The notes: generated by a model not told the origin, from the letters alone. 64,000 nucleotides of DNA from Flagellatimonas centrodinii (GCF_016918765.2 NZ_CP092104.1:3286001-3350000), one strand, 5' to 3'. Counted from the first letter of the stretch, positions 17,628 to 26,866 are shown. A program made the numbers and translations.

Positions 17628-18604
17628 GACGAACTCCCTTGCGCGGGCCGGCGGTACAGCGTCTGCAGGCGGACGCTGGCGGTGGGGCGGGGTCGCACGT
17701 TGCGCAACGCGTCCACCAACCCAAGCGTAGCAGCCCGATCGTTGCACACCAGCAACATGTCCGACCCGGCATCAAGTGCCATCCGCGCGCGCGTTTCCAT
17801 GTCGCCGATGGCGGCCGCCCCGCCCATCGACAGATCGTCCGAAAACACCACGCCCTGAAAGCCGAGCTGCTTGCGCAGGATGTCCTTGATCCAGCGACGC
17901 GACAACGATGCCGGCGTCGGATCCACCGCGGTGTAGCGTACATGCGCGGTCATCAGTGACTCGATGCCGTCTTCGATCAATGCCCGGAACGGCATCAGCT
18001 CGGTACGCTCGATCTCCGCCAGCGACCGACGATCCACTGGCAGTTCGTGGTGGCTGTCGGCCGTCACTGCCCCATGTCCCGGGTAGTGTTTGCCGGTGGC
18101 GGCGAGGCCGGCGGCGTTGAGACCGCTGCGAAAGGCCCGGGCCAGTGCCACCAGGGTGTCGCGGTCATCGGCGAAAGCGCGGTCGCCGATCACACCGGAC
18201 ACGCCATGGTCGATATCCAGCACCGGGGCAAAGGGCAGATCAATACCGAAGGCGGCCAACTCGTCGCCGATGGTGCGCCCCACCGTGCGCGCCTCGTCCA
18301 ACGCCATCGGCGCCGACTCCTGATAGCGCTGCCCCAGGCTGCGCATCGCCGGTAGACGGCTGAAGCCGACGCGGAACCGCTGGATTCGCCCCCCTTCATG
18401 GTCCACCGCCACCAGCAACCGCGGCGACTTGATGCCGTGAATGTCGTCACAGAGGCGCTTCAGTTGCTCAGGATCGCGATAGTTGCGGGTAAACAGGATC
18501 ACCCCGCCGACCAACGGATGGGCCAGCAGCTCGCGGTCTTCGGGCGTCAATTCCAGCCCGCCGACATCAATCATCAGGGGGCCGATCAAGGGAGTGTCAG
18601 GCAT
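17624..18604 (-). CDS. nagZ: Beta-N-acetylhexosaminidase NagZ (GH3)
   Basis: A 326-residue cytoplasmic glycoside hydrolase family 3 enzyme. It removes GlcNAc from 1,6-anhydro-MurNAc peptides during cell-wall recycling. Visible motifs are VDHEGGRIQRFR near residue 70, KHYPGHGAVTADSHHELP (catalytic histidine loop, about 161-178) and VFSDDLSMGGA with the nucleophile aspartate near residue 249. No signal peptide is present, as expected. ATG 18602-18604 overlaps the upstream YkuD gene by 8 bases and the downstream hpt gene by 4. In bacteria with AmpR/AmpC systems NagZ products tune beta-lactamase induction; no ampR or ampC is seen in this window. Confidence 0.95.
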   Translation of the reverse strand: MPDTPLIGPLMIDVGGLELTPEDRELLAHPLVGGVILFTRNYRDPEQLKRLCDDIHGIKSPRLLVAVDHEGGRIQRFRVGFSRLPAMRSLGQRYQESAPMALDEARTVGRTIGDELAAFGIDLPFAPVLDIDHGVSGVIGDRAFADDRDTLVALARAFRSGLNAAGLAATGKHYPGHGAVTADSHHELPVDRRSLAEIERTELMPFRALIEDGIESLMTAHVRYTAVDPTPASLSRRWIKDILRKQLGFQGVVFSDDLSMGGAAAIGDMETRARMALDAGSDMLLVCNDRAATLGLVDALRNVRPRPTASVRLQTLYRRPAQGSSS

Positions 18605-19076
18605 GCAGGTAAACCGGCGTACCCGGCCGGATGCGGTCGTAGAGTTCAATGATGGCGTCATTCGCCACGCGGATGCAGCCCTTGGAGCCAGGCGTGCCGA
18701 GGGCGGTGACGGGCGGCGTACCGTGCAAATAGATGTAGCGACGAAATGTATCGACACAGCCCAGTCGATTGAAGCCCGGCTCGGTGCCCGACAACCAGAG
18801 GATACGGGTGAGGATCCAGTCGCGGCCCGGCTGCGCGGCGTGCGCTTCGGCGGTCCACAGCTCGCCGGTCCAGCGCCGACCGCGCAAGACGGCGTTCTCC
18901 GGCAGCCCGGCTCCGATCATCGCGCGCACCCGGTGCCGACCGCGCGGTGTACAACCGGAGCCATTGATCTCGCCGATGCCATTGGCACCGGTCGACACCG
19001 GCACCACCATCCGATCACGGCCGGCCTCGACCAGCCGCAACTGCTGGGCGCTGAGATCGATATCGATTTCAACCAC
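18597..19076 (-). CDS. YkuD-fold L,D-transpeptidase/L,D-carboxypeptidase without signal peptide
   Basis: A 159-residue YkuD domain with almost nothing else. The active site is complete: histidine in YIYLHGTPPVTALG and catalytic cysteine in SKGCIRVANDAI, about 25 residues from the C-terminus. Classical YkuD enzymes are exported and form 3-3 crosslinks or attach lipoprotein. Here the protein begins VVEIDIDLSAQQLRL, directly at the domain, with no signal peptide. GTG 19074-19076 is the likely start, with GGAG and AGGGA upstream; it overlaps the CYTH gene by 8 bases and nagZ by 8. A cytosolic YkuD enzyme acting as an L,D-carboxypeptidase in peptidoglycan recycling (ElsL of Acinetobacter baumannii) is known to me, and adjacency to nagZ suggests the same job. 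That function is inferred. Confidence 0.85.
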   Translation of the reverse strand: MVEIDIDLSAQQLRLVEAGRDRMVVPVSTGANGIGEINGSGCTPRGRHRVRAMIGAGLPENAVLRGRRWTGELWTAEAHAAQPGRDWILTRILWLSGTEPGFNRLGCVDTFRRYIYLHGTPPVTALGTPGSKGCIRVANDAIIELYDRIRPGTPVYLHA

Positions 19077-19554
19077 GTTCCCTGGGGCTCCACTGTGAAA
19101 AGGGGCGCAAGGCCAGTTGATGGTTGTAATACCGGGAGAGTTCGGTGACCTCCTGCCCCAGCCAGTCCGGCGTGATGATGGTTTGATCGACCGTTGCGAG
19201 CTCCACCTCTGCGACGACCAGGCCGTCGTTCTCGAGATGAAATTCGTCAATCTCCCAGGTCAGTCCGTCGCGCTCGATGAAGTGACGGGTCTTCTCGACC
19301 CGACCGACCGACAGGGTGTCGAGCATCTCCTGCGCATCCATCAGCGGCACCGGGTAGTCGAACTCGGCACGGGCTGCACCCACCACCGCCGCCTTGATGT
19401 TGAGGCGCGCATCGTCGCCCGCCACCCGCACGCGGATGGAGGTACGCCCCCCGGTGTCCACCAGATACCCCTGGGCCATCCGCCGCGACCGACCGACCTC
19501 GCTGCGCCAGGCATCAGAGCGAAGCAGGAATTTTCGTTCGATTTCTAGCGGCAT
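19069..19554 (-). CDS. CYTH domain protein (triphosphate tunnel metalloenzyme)
   Basis: A 161-residue single-domain CYTH protein. It opens with the hallmark E-x-E-x-K motif in LEIERKFLL (residues 3-11) and has alternating charged strands typical of the triphosphate tunnel (RTSIRVRV, LNIKAAVVG, TWEIDEFHLENDGLVVAEVEL). Members hydrolyse inorganic triphosphate, thiamine triphosphate or nucleoside triphosphates, or cyclise ATP, in the cytoplasm; the substrate cannot be told from sequence. ATG 19552-19554 begins a tightly overlapping run of genes. The upstream gene is rlmD, 65 bases away. In Pseudomonas relA follows rlmD at this place; here a CYTH gene does. Confidence 0.88.
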   Translation of the reverse strand: MPLEIERKFLLRSDAWRSEVGRSRRMAQGYLVDTGGRTSIRVRVAGDDARLNIKAAVVGAARAEFDYPVPLMDAQEMLDTLSVGRVEKTRHFIERDGLTWEIDEFHLENDGLVVAEVELATVDQTIITPDWLGQEVTELSRYYNHQLALRPFSQWSPRERG

Positions 19555-19619
19555 GGAGAGGCCATGAGGGGTTGAAGATGCGGCATTGTGCCGATGGCGG
19601 ACGGGATCGACCCGGTGAC

Positions 19620-20939
19620 TCAGAGACGCTCGAACAAGGCCATCGATTCGACATGGGCGGTGTGCGGGAACATATCCATGACCCCGGCCCGGGTCAGACG
19701 ATACCCGTGATCACGAACCAGCGTGCCGGCATCGCGCGCCAGTGTGCCCGGATGGCAGGAAACGTAAACAATACTGCGCGGCTGTTTGGCGGCGATCAGC
19801 GGCATCATGGCTTCGGCACCACTCCGGGGCGGATCGAGCAGAACGCGATCAAAATCGCCGGCGAGCCAGTCAGCATCGGCCCCACTGGTGAACAGGTCGG
19901 CTTTCTCGAAGCGAACGGTCAGGCCGGCACGGGCAGCATTGTCACGGGCCCGTTGCACCAGTCCGGTGTCGCCCTCCACGGCCACCAATTCGACCCCATG
20001 TCGCGCCAGCGGCAGCGAAAAATTGCCGAGGCCGCAAAACAGTTCAAGGATACGCTCGCCGGCGCGCGGTGCCAGCCATTCGATGGCCTGATTGACCACC
20101 CGCTGGCTGATGAAGCCGTTGACCTGGATGAAATCGGCGGGCCGGAACTGCAGCCGCAGGTCAGACCCATCCGGCGAGTAGTCCAGAACCTGCGCCGGCG
20201 GCGTCAGTGGCGTAATGCTGTCGAGCCCGCCCGGCTGCAGCCGGATTTCCAGACCGGTATCCAGCGCCAGCTGCCGCAGGATCGCGAGGTCCTCCTCGCT
20301 CGGCGGCGCCAGCACCCGCACGGCAAGACAAACGTGGTCAGCGGCAGCCATCTCGATTTGCGGAATGCGGTCGGCAATGCTCATGCGCGCAAAGGCATCG
20401 GCCAGCACCCGCAGGCGCTCGCCGACCCGGGGATCGAGCACCGGGCAGGACTGCAATTGGGCCAGAAAGTGGCTGCGGCGCTCGCGGAACCCCACCAGCA
20501 CTCCCCCCTTTTTCGGGACCTTCTTGACGCCGATGCGGGCGCGTCGCCGGTAGCCCCAGACCGGGCCGGTAATGGGGGGCGCCACGGCCTCCGGCGTGAC
20601 CTGGCCGATACGCGCCAGGGCATCGAGCATCTGTTTCTGCTTGAAGCGGATCTGCGCCTCGGGCGCCAGGTGCTGCAGGGCACAGCCGCCACAGAGACCG
20701 AAATGGGCACAGCCGGGTTCGACCCGATCTGGACTGGCAACCTCCACCGCGACCGTCTGCCCCTCGTCGGCAGCGCGCCCGGTATCGACATAGCGAAAGC
20801 GCACCCGTTCACCGGGGAGGCTGTCGGCAATGAAGACCACCTTGCCGTCGAGCCGTGCTACCCCCCGACCGTCTTCCGCCAAATCCACCACCTCGGCAAG
20901 GAATTCACCCTCGGGCGGGCGCCGATTGCGACGCCTCAT
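19620..20939 (-). CDS. rlmD: 23S rRNA (uracil-1939-C5) methyltransferase RlmD
   Basis: A 439-residue RlmD/RumA. An N-terminal TRAM domain (residues about 10-70) is followed by cysteines in GCAHFGLCGGCALQH plus a later SCPVLD, which ligate the 4Fe-4S cluster. The SAM-dependent methyltransferase domain has ILELFCGLGNFSLPLA, DPPRSGA and the catalytic cysteine region VYVSCHPGTLARD. It methylates U1939 of 23S rRNA. ATG 20937-20939 overlaps the cysM stop by 4 bases. cysM-rlmD order matches Pseudomonas, where relA follows; that gene is not here. Confidence 0.95.
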   Translation of the reverse strand: MRRRNRRPPEGEFLAEVVDLAEDGRGVARLDGKVVFIADSLPGERVRFRYVDTGRAADEGQTVAVEVASPDRVEPGCAHFGLCGGCALQHLAPEAQIRFKQKQMLDALARIGQVTPEAVAPPITGPVWGYRRRARIGVKKVPKKGGVLVGFRERRSHFLAQLQSCPVLDPRVGERLRVLADAFARMSIADRIPQIEMAAADHVCLAVRVLAPPSEEDLAILRQLALDTGLEIRLQPGGLDSITPLTPPAQVLDYSPDGSDLRLQFRPADFIQVNGFISQRVVNQAIEWLAPRAGERILELFCGLGNFSLPLARHGVELVAVEGDTGLVQRARDNAARAGLTVRFEKADLFTSGADADWLAGDFDRVLLDPPRSGAEAMMPLIAAKQPRSIVYVSCHPGTLARDAGTLVRDHGYRLTRAGVMDMFPHTAHVESMALFERL

Positions 20940-21826
20940 GCCGGAAACAGACCGGTGGAGATGTAGCGATCCCCCCGGTCGCAGGCGATCGACACAATGG
21001 TTGCGCCCTGCACACGCTGGCACAGCTGCAAGGCGGCCCACATGGCACCGCCCGACGATGGCCCGCAGAACAGCCCCTCGATCGAGGCCATCTCGCGCAT
21101 CACCCGTTCAGCATCGGCCGTGGCGACCTCGATGACCTCATCGACCCGCGGCCGCTCAAAGATGCGCGGCAGGTAGGCCTCCGGCCATTTGCGGATACCG
21201 GGAATGGATGACTCGCCATCGGGCTGAACACCGACGATACGAATATCAGGGTTCCGCTCCTTCAGGTAGCGCGAACAGCCCATGATGGTGCCCGTTGTCC
21301 CCATGCTGGAAACAAAATGCGTGATCGAGCCCCCTGTGGCCTCCCAGATTTCCGGTGCTGTGCCCTCGTAGTGCGCGCGCGGGTTGTCCGGGTTGGCGAA
21401 CTGGTTGAGCACCCGCCCACGACCTTCGGCTGCCATCCGGTCGGCGAGGTCACGTGCGCCTTCCATGCCCTCTGCCTGGCTGACCAGCACGATCTCGGCG
21501 CCAAACGCCCGCATGGTCGCCCGGCGCTCCGCGCTCATGTGTGCCGGCATCACCAGCACCATGCGGTAACCCAGCACGGCCGCCGCCATCGCCAGGGCGA
21601 TACCGGTATTTCCCGAGGTCGCCTCGATCAGGGTGTCGCCGGGATGGATCTCGCCGCGCTCCTGCGCGCGCCGGATCATCGAGTAGGCCGGCCGGTCCTT
21701 GACCGAGCCCGCGGGGTTGTTGCCTTCCAGCTTGGCGAACAGGCGGTTGTCGCCAATTCCGGGCAGCCGTGTGAGTTCAACAAGGGGGGTGTTGCCGATG
21801 GTGTCAGCAAGCGTCATGGTGTGCAT
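20936..21826 (-). CDS. cysM: Cysteine synthase B
   Basis: A 296-residue fold-type II PLP enzyme that makes cysteine from O-acetylserine and sulfide or thiosulfate. The Schiff-base lysine is in NNPAGSVKDRPA near residue 43, the substrate loop is EATSGNTGIA, and GPEIW/THFVSSMGTTGT and CDRGDRY are as in E. coli CysM rather than CysK. Two ATGs are possible (21826 and 21817, three codons apart); the first is used here. It overlaps rlmD by 4 bases and is divergent from the GacS-like kinase gene, 48 bases away. Gene order matches Pseudomonas gacS-cysM-rlmD. Confidence 0.95.
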   Translation of the reverse strand: MHTMTLADTIGNTPLVELTRLPGIGDNRLFAKLEGNNPAGSVKDRPAYSMIRRAQERGEIHPGDTLIEATSGNTGIALAMAAAVLGYRMVLVMPAHMSAERRATMRAFGAEIVLVSQAEGMEGARDLADRMAAEGRGRVLNQFANPDNPRAHYEGTAPEIWEATGGSITHFVSSMGTTGTIMGCSRYLKERNPDIRIVGVQPDGESSIPGIRKWPEAYLPRIFERPRVDEVIEVATADAERVMREMASIEGLFCGPSSGGAMWAALQLCQRVQGATIVSIACDRGDRYISTGLFPA

Positions 21827-21874
21827 GGACGGAATCGTAACCGACCGGCCGCCCTGCGGCGAAAATGAACTGTC

Positions 21875-24130
21875 ATGACCTCGCTAGCCCTCCTCCGCCG
21901 CTGGTTCCCGTTCGCCATCTGGTTTGTGCTGCCGTTGCTGTGGCTGGCGGCCGGCGGCGCCGCGCTGCTGATGTTGCTCGACCCCGCCGGACTGTCGCTG
22001 GGTCTGCGCCTTCTGCTCGGGGGCATCTGGGTCGGAACCGCGCTCCTGTTGGCCTGGGTCGCGACGCGACTGGCGCGCCCTTGGCGCGTCCTCGCCACCG
22101 TAGCCCGCTACCTCGCCCAGGGACGTCGCGAGCGGCGGGCGCCGGCCGACCTGCCGGCGTACGCGCAGGCCGTGGCCGAGCCTCTCAACGAGGTGGGCCG
22201 GACCATCACCCAGTTGCGCGACCACCAGGACACCCTGGTCATGCAGACCACCGCCCGGCTCAAGGCCGACCAGGAGCGGTTGCAGGAGATGAATGCCGAG
22301 ATGCGACGTGCCCTGCACACCACCCAGGCGGCAGCCCGCTCGCAGTCGGAATTGTTCTCCAATCTGTCGCATGAGCTGCGGACACCGCTCACCGGGATCC
22401 TCGGCTATGCAGACCTACTGCGCCGTTCCACGCTCGATGCGGAACAGGAACAGTACGTCGCCACCCTCGACAAGTCGGCGCGCGGCATGCTGACGATGAT
22501 CAACGACCTCCTCGACTGGAGCCGTATCGAGGCCGGACGCCTGCGCCTGCACGAGGAGCGCTTCGAAGTTCACGACGTCATTGAAGATGTCACCACACTG
22601 CTGGCGCCACTGGCCTACGAAAAGTCGCTGGAACTGGTCCGCATCGTCTATCACGACGTCCCCCAATGGTTGTCCGGCGATGCCCAGCGCTTGCGGCAGG
22701 TCCTGACCAACCTGTTGTCGAATGCCATCAAGTTCACCGAGCAGGGCGAAGTGGTGCTGCGGGTGATGCGCGAGCGCGAGGATGAACGGCATCTGTGGTT
22801 GCGACTGACGGTGGCCGACACCGGCATCGGTATCTCTGCCGAGCAGCAAGCCAATCTGTTTCAGCCGTTCCAGCAGGCGGGGCCGAGCAGCGGCGGCAGC
22901 GGCCTGGGGCTGTCGATCAGTCGAAAGCTGACAGAGCTGATGGGCGGCAACGTGACGCTGGAAAGTACCCTCGGCAGTGGCTCGATCTTCAGCGTGCTGG
23001 TGCCGCTGCGCCTGCCGGCCGACGCCAGCAGCCGCGACCTGCCCGACCGCCGTCTCGCGGAACGCACGGTTTGGCTGTTGGAACCCCACGATACGGCACG
23101 CCTGGCGCTCACCCACAGTCTGGCCTTCTGGGGACTCAACGTGGTGCGCTTTGAAACCGCCGAAGCCCTCAACGAGCGCCTGCAGCTGGCCCACAACCTG
23201 CCGTCGCTGGTGGTGGTCGGGCTACGGCCCGCCGATGTGGAGCGCCTGCGCCCGGTGCTGCAACGTTGCGCGGAACACCGCCCCCCGCTGTTGGCACTGG
23301 TGGCCTCGGCTTCGCTGGACGTGCAACTGCGGGTGCGCGCTCTGGGGGCGGCCGCCTGCCTGCCGAAGGCGGTCGGTCGGCAGACGCTGCTGCAAACCCT
23401 GCTCGACCTCAGCACCGAAACCCGAACCGAGCGTCCGCTGAACGGCCGCCGGGCGGTGGTGGCCGACAACAATGTCGCCAACCTGCGGTACCTGTCGCTG
23501 CTCTGCGTCGACCTCGGTCTCGACGTTCTGGAGGCACGCGACGGCGCCGAAGCCCTGGCCTTGTGGCGCGAGCACCGCCCCGAATTCGTGCTGCTGGATG
23601 GCCGCATGCCGCGGCTTTCTGGCGCCGCTTGTACCGAGGCCATACGCGGCAGTGAGGGCGGTGACGGTGCCCGCATCGTGGCGATCAGCGCCCATCTGGA
23701 GCCCGAGGAGCGCCGCGCCTTTCTGGATGCCGGTGCCGATCATATTCTGCTCAAGCCCTTCGACGAACGGCAGTTGTTGCACGCCCTGCAGCCGGGCCAG
23801 CAGTCGCGTCCCGCACCGTCATCGCAACTGCTGGTGGAAGACCCCGAGCTGCTGCAGCTGCTGGCCGAGGAGCTACCCTTGCAGCTGGAAGAACTCGACG
23901 CTGCCTGCGAGCGCGACGACCTGCCTGCCGCCCGCGAGGCGGCCCATCAGCTGCGCGGGACCGCCGCGTTCTATCATCTCGGTGACCTCCGACAATGCGC
24001 CGGAACCCTCGAGCAACGCCTGCAGCAGGTCGATGCGGTAGCCGAGGTCAAGGCCGAATGTCAGGCCATCCGCAGTGCCGTCGGCCGTGCCCTAAACGAT
24101 CTCCAGCGGCGGCGGGCGTCGCGGGCCTGA
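21875..24130 (+). CDS. gacS: GacS/BarA-type tripartite hybrid sensor histidine kinase
   Basis: A 751-residue membrane kinase. Two hydrophobic helices (about 12-34 and 43-66) are joined by only a few residues (DPAGLSLG), so there is almost no periplasmic domain. A HAMP-like region (66-120) and coiled coil follow. The HisKA domain has [13 protein letters not shown] with His166. The HATPase domain shows N, G1 (ADTGIGIS) and G2 (GGSGLGLSI) boxes. A receiver-like domain lacking the acceptor aspartate comes next (VWLLEPHD ... LVVVGLRP), then a true receiver ([11 protein letters not shown]) and a C-terminal HPt ([11 protein letters not shown]). It probably signals to a GacA/UvrY regulator encoded elsewhere. 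GacS itself has a periplasmic sensor domain, so this is a GacS-like kinase by layout and place, not certainly the orthologue. Confidence 0.85.
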   Translation: MTSLALLRRWFPFAIWFVLPLLWLAAGGAALLMLLDPAGLSLGLRLLLGGIWVGTALLLAWVATRLARPWRVLATVARYLAQGRRERRAPADLPAYAQAVAEPLNEVGRTITQLRDHQDTLVMQTTARLKADQERLQEMNAEMRRALHTTQAAARSQSELFSNLSHELRTPLTGILGYADLLRRSTLDAEQEQYVATLDKSARGMLTMINDLLDWSRIEAGRLRLHEERFEVHDVIEDVTTLLAPLAYEKSLELVRIVYHDVPQWLSGDAQRLRQVLTNLLSNAIKFTEQGEVVLRVMREREDERHLWLRLTVADTGIGISAEQQANLFQPFQQAGPSSGGSGLGLSISRKLTELMGGNVTLESTLGSGSIFSVLVPLRLPADASSRDLPDRRLAERTVWLLEPHDTARLALTHSLAFWGLNVVRFETAEALNERLQLAHNLPSLVVVGLRPADVERLRPVLQRCAEHRPPLLALVASASLDVQLRVRALGAAACLPKAVGRQTLLQTLLDLSTETRTERPLNGRRAVVADNNVANLRYLSLLCVDLGLDVLEARDGAEALALWREHRPEFVLLDGRMPRLSGAACTEAIRGSEGGDGARIVAISAHLEPEERRAFLDAGADHILLKPFDERQLLHALQPGQQSRPAPSSQLLVEDPELLQLLAEELPLQLEELDAACERDDLPAAREAAHQLRGTAAFYHLGDLRQCAGTLEQRLQQVDAVAEVKAECQAIRSAVGRALNDLQRRRASRA

Positions 24131-24502
24131 ACCCTCAAGCACCACGGTGGCCAGCACCCAATCGTCCTGATCGGTCAATGCCAGATGGGCCAGCTCGATC
24201 CCGCGGGTCTGCAACACCCCCGCGAGCCGGGCGCTGAACACCAGTCGCGGCGCCCCGTTGACGGCGCGCAACACACCGCTGTCGACGTGGCTGACGCCGC
24301 GAAATCCGGTCCCCAAGGCTTTCACCAGCGCCTCCTTGGCGGCAAAGGCCTTGGCCAAGCGGTTGACCGGGTCGGTCACATCCGCCAGCGCCGCCTGTTC
24401 GGCCGGCATCAGCAACTTGTGGCAGAAGCGGTCGCCATGCCGCTGCCAGACCGCCGCGATGCGCGAGGTACGAATCAGGTCATTACCGAGCCCGAGGATC
24501 AT
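24092..24502 (-). CDS. acpS: Holo-[acyl-carrier-protein] synthase
   Basis: A 136-residue phosphopantetheinyl transferase that moves 4'-phosphopantetheine from CoA to apo-ACP. The magnesium ligands are visible: Asp8 in GLGNDLI and Glu57 in [16 protein letters not shown]. The ATG overlaps the pdxJ stop by 4 bases. The last 39 bases overlap the 3' end of the convergent kinase gene; the C-terminal tail [13 protein letters not shown] goes past the usual domain end. It is the last gene of the rpoE-to-acpS minus-strand run, in its conserved place after pdxJ. Confidence 0.95.
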   Translation of the reverse strand: MILGLGNDLIRTSRIAAVWQRHGDRFCHKLLMPAEQAALADVTDPVNRLAKAFAAKEALVKALGTGFRGVSHVDSGVLRAVNGAPRLVFSARLAGVLQTRGIELAHLALTDQDDWVLATVVLEGSGPRRPPPLEIV

Positions 24503-25251
24503 GCGGCGATCACACGCGCCTCGGACATCGCGCGCCGCATTTCCGCGACCGCTGCCGGCAACCCGACCAGAATTGCGCGGGCGATGATGCTGTGGCCGAT
24601 GTTGAGCTCCACCAGTTCCGGGATGCGCGCGATCGCCGCCACGTTGTCGAGGTGCAGCCCGTGGCCGGCGTGCACCTCCAGACCCGCCGTCAGGGCCTGC
24701 CGCGCGAAATGGCGAATCCGCGTCAGCTCCACGCGCTGCGCCTCGCCACCGGTATCGGCGTAACGGCCGGTGTGGATCTCGACCTGCGGCGCGCCGACCT
24801 CAACGGTCGCCGCCAGTTGGTCATCATCGGCATCAATGAACAGCGCCGGAACGATCCCCTCGGCCATCAACCGACGACAGGCGTCACGCACGGCGGTGCG
24901 ATGCCGCACCACGTCGAGGCCGCCCTCGGTGGTGACCTCTTCGCGTCGCTCCGGTACCAGACAGGCGAATGCCGGTCGGGCGCGACAGGCCAGCGCGATC
25001 ATTTCGCCAGTGACTGCGATCTCGAGGTTCACCGGTACCGGACTGCGGGCCACCAGCCGCACCACGTCATCGTCCTGGATGTGACGCCGGTCCTCACGCA
25101 GATGGATGGTGAGGCTGTCAGCGCCTCCGCTGGCGGCAATCAGACCGGCCTCGACCGGATCAGGATAAGCCGTACCGCGTGCCTGCCTGACGGTGGCCAC
25201 GTGGTCGATGTTGACGCCCAGACGCAGTGGGGGAATGACGGCGGAATGCAT
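24499..25251 (-). CDS. pdxJ: Pyridoxine 5'-phosphate synthase
   Basis: A 250-residue TIM-barrel enzyme that condenses 1-deoxyxylulose 5-phosphate with 3-amino-2-oxopropyl phosphate to pyridoxine 5'-phosphate. Conserved stretches are [17 protein letters not shown] near the start, HLREDRRHI with the catalytic histidine, ICLVPE-like [26 protein letters not shown] and the C-terminal [12 protein letters not shown]. Start is ATG 25249-25251. It lies 9 bases after recO and overlaps acpS by 4 bases, the normal gammaproteobacterial order. Confidence 0.96.
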   Translation of the reverse strand: MHSAVIPPLRLGVNIDHVATVRQARGTAYPDPVEAGLIAASGGADSLTIHLREDRRHIQDDDVVRLVARSPVPVNLEIAVTGEMIALACRARPAFACLVPERREEVTTEGGLDVVRHRTAVRDACRRLMAEGIVPALFIDADDDQLAATVEVGAPQVEIHTGRYADTGGEAQRVELTRIRHFARQALTAGLEVHAGHGLHLDNVAAIARIPELVELNIGHSIIARAILVGLPAAVAEMRRAMSEARVIAA

Positions 25252-25260
25252 GAGCCGATC

Positions 25261-25980
25261 TCAACGGGAGGGGGCCGTATTATCGCCGAGCCGGGCCCGC
25301 AGGCGCCGCAACAGCAGCGGCGTCTGTAACGGTCGTCCGCCCAGGGCGGCGTCGAGTATGGCACGGAGCAGTTGCCGGGCCTCACGCCCGGCTGCGTCCG
25401 GCAACGGCTGGTCGGCCAGCAACCGCTCTACGGTGTCGCCCGACACCGATCCACGCCCGTCCGGCTGCAGTCCGACCTCGGCGGTCCAGCGGTAGCGCTG
25501 CGCCCGACGCAGATCATCCGGCGCCGCCAGGCCGAAGCCGATCTCGTCGAGCAAGTGGCGCTCGAAGTGGCGCAAGGCGTCGTCGGCAGCCGCGTCAGGC
25601 AGCCTCAGCAAGACATGGGCGTACACCGGAAACAACCGGGGGTGGGGGTCATCGCGGGCCAGCAATTTGAGCAACAGCTCGTTGACATACCAACCGTAGA
25701 ACACCCGCTCACCCGTCAGCGGTGTCGGGGTGCCATCGGCCTCGGCAAGGCTCAGGGTCTGCAGTTCACCACGCCCCTGCAAACCGACCTGCAGCGGCAC
25801 GAACGGCTGCAGCAATCCGCGCATGCGGCTGCGGGGCCCGCGCGCACCGCGGGCAATGGCACCCACCCGCCCACGGTGCTGGGTGAACAGTTCGATCAGC
25901 AGCGAGGTATCGCCATAGGGTCGCGCCTGCAGCACATACGCTGGCGTCAGTGGCCCGGGCCCCGACTGCCCTGCCGCCAT
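25261..25980 (-). CDS. recO: DNA repair protein RecO
   Basis: A 239-residue RecO. It loads RecA onto SSB-coated single strands with RecR in the RecF pathway. An N-terminal OB fold (AYVLQARPYGDTSLLIELFTQHRGRVGAIARGAR) is followed by the helical domain with ERVFYGWYVNELLLKLL and LRHFERHLLDEIGFG. Zinc-finger cysteines are absent, as in most proteobacterial RecO. ATG 25978-25980 is chosen over an in-frame TTG at 25995 that would overlap era. It starts 1 base after the era stop. Confidence 0.93.
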   Translation of the reverse strand: MAAGQSGPGPLTPAYVLQARPYGDTSLLIELFTQHRGRVGAIARGARGPRSRMRGLLQPFVPLQVGLQGRGELQTLSLAEADGTPTPLTGERVFYGWYVNELLLKLLARDDPHPRLFPVYAHVLLRLPDAAADDALRHFERHLLDEIGFGLAAPDDLRRAQRYRWTAEVGLQPDGRGSVSGDTVERLLADQPLPDAAGREARQLLRAILDAALGGRPLQTPLLLRRLRARLGDNTAPSR

Positions 25981-25981
25981 G

Positions 25982-26866
25982 TCAGTCGCCGCCAATACCG
26001 AACTGTTGCAGCGAGCGCATGTCGTCGCTCCAGTTCTCGCGCACCTTGCACCACAGCTTCAGATACAGCTTGCGGCCCTGCTGACGCTCCCATTCGCGGC
26101 GGGCGGCTTCACCAATCTTGCGCAGCTGCTCGCCTTTCTCGCCGACCACGATGCCCTTCTGCCCTTCACGTTCGACCCAGATCACCGCGTGGACGCGATC
26201 AAGACGACCTTCCTGTTCGAACGACTCGATGCCGACAGTGGTGGCGTAGGGCAACTCCTGGTGAAGGTTGCGCACCAGCTTCTCGCGAATCAGTTCGGCC
26301 AGGCCGAAGGCATCGTCATACCCCACGACCATCTCTTCGGGATACAGCGGCGGGCCCTCGGGCATCCGCGCCATCAATTCTGTCAGCAGCGGATCGAGAT
26401 TCTGCCGTTTGATGGCCGACAGCGGCACCACGAACGCAAACGGATGCCGGGCCGACAGTTCCGCCAACAGCGGCAGTAGGGTCGCCTTGTCGGCGATGCG
26501 ATCGATCTTGTTCACCACCAGCCCGACAGGGGTTTGCAGCCGTGCAAGGCGTGTCAACACGGCCGCATCTTCGTCGGTCCAGCGACCGGCCTCGACCACG
26601 AACAGCACCACATCGACATCGGCGAGCGCACCCACCGCGGCGTCATTCATCACCTGGTTGAGGGTGCGCTTGCCACCAAGGTGAAGGCCCGGAGTATCGA
26701 CGAAGACGATCTGGCCTTCGGGCCGGTGCACCACACCCTGGATGCGGTGCCGGGTGGTTTGCGGTTTGTGGCTGACGATGCTCACCTTTCGCCCGACCAG
26801 CGCGTTGACCAGCGACGACTTGCCGACATTGGGACGACCGACCACCGATACCAGTCCGCTATGCAT
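25982..26866 (-). CDS. era: GTPase Era
   Basis: A 294-residue GTPase that binds the 3' end of 16S rRNA and helps 30S assembly. The G domain has G1 GRPNVGKSSLVN (residues about 9-20), G3 DTPGLH, G4 NKID and a following SAIK. The C-terminal KH domain contains AVIWVEREGQKGIVVGEKGEQLRKIG. The start at ATG 26864-26866 overlaps the rnc stop by 8 bases. rnc-era coupling is the rule in bacteria. Confidence 0.97.
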   Translation of the reverse strand: MHSGLVSVVGRPNVGKSSLVNALVGRKVSIVSHKPQTTRHRIQGVVHRPEGQIVFVDTPGLHLGGKRTLNQVMNDAAVGALADVDVVLFVVEAGRWTDEDAAVLTRLARLQTPVGLVVNKIDRIADKATLLPLLAELSARHPFAFVVPLSAIKRQNLDPLLTELMARMPEGPPLYPEEMVVGYDDAFGLAELIREKLVRNLHQELPYATTVGIESFEQEGRLDRVHAVIWVEREGQKGIVVGEKGEQLRKIGEAARREWERQQGRKLYLKLWCKVRENWSDDMRSLQQFGIGGD

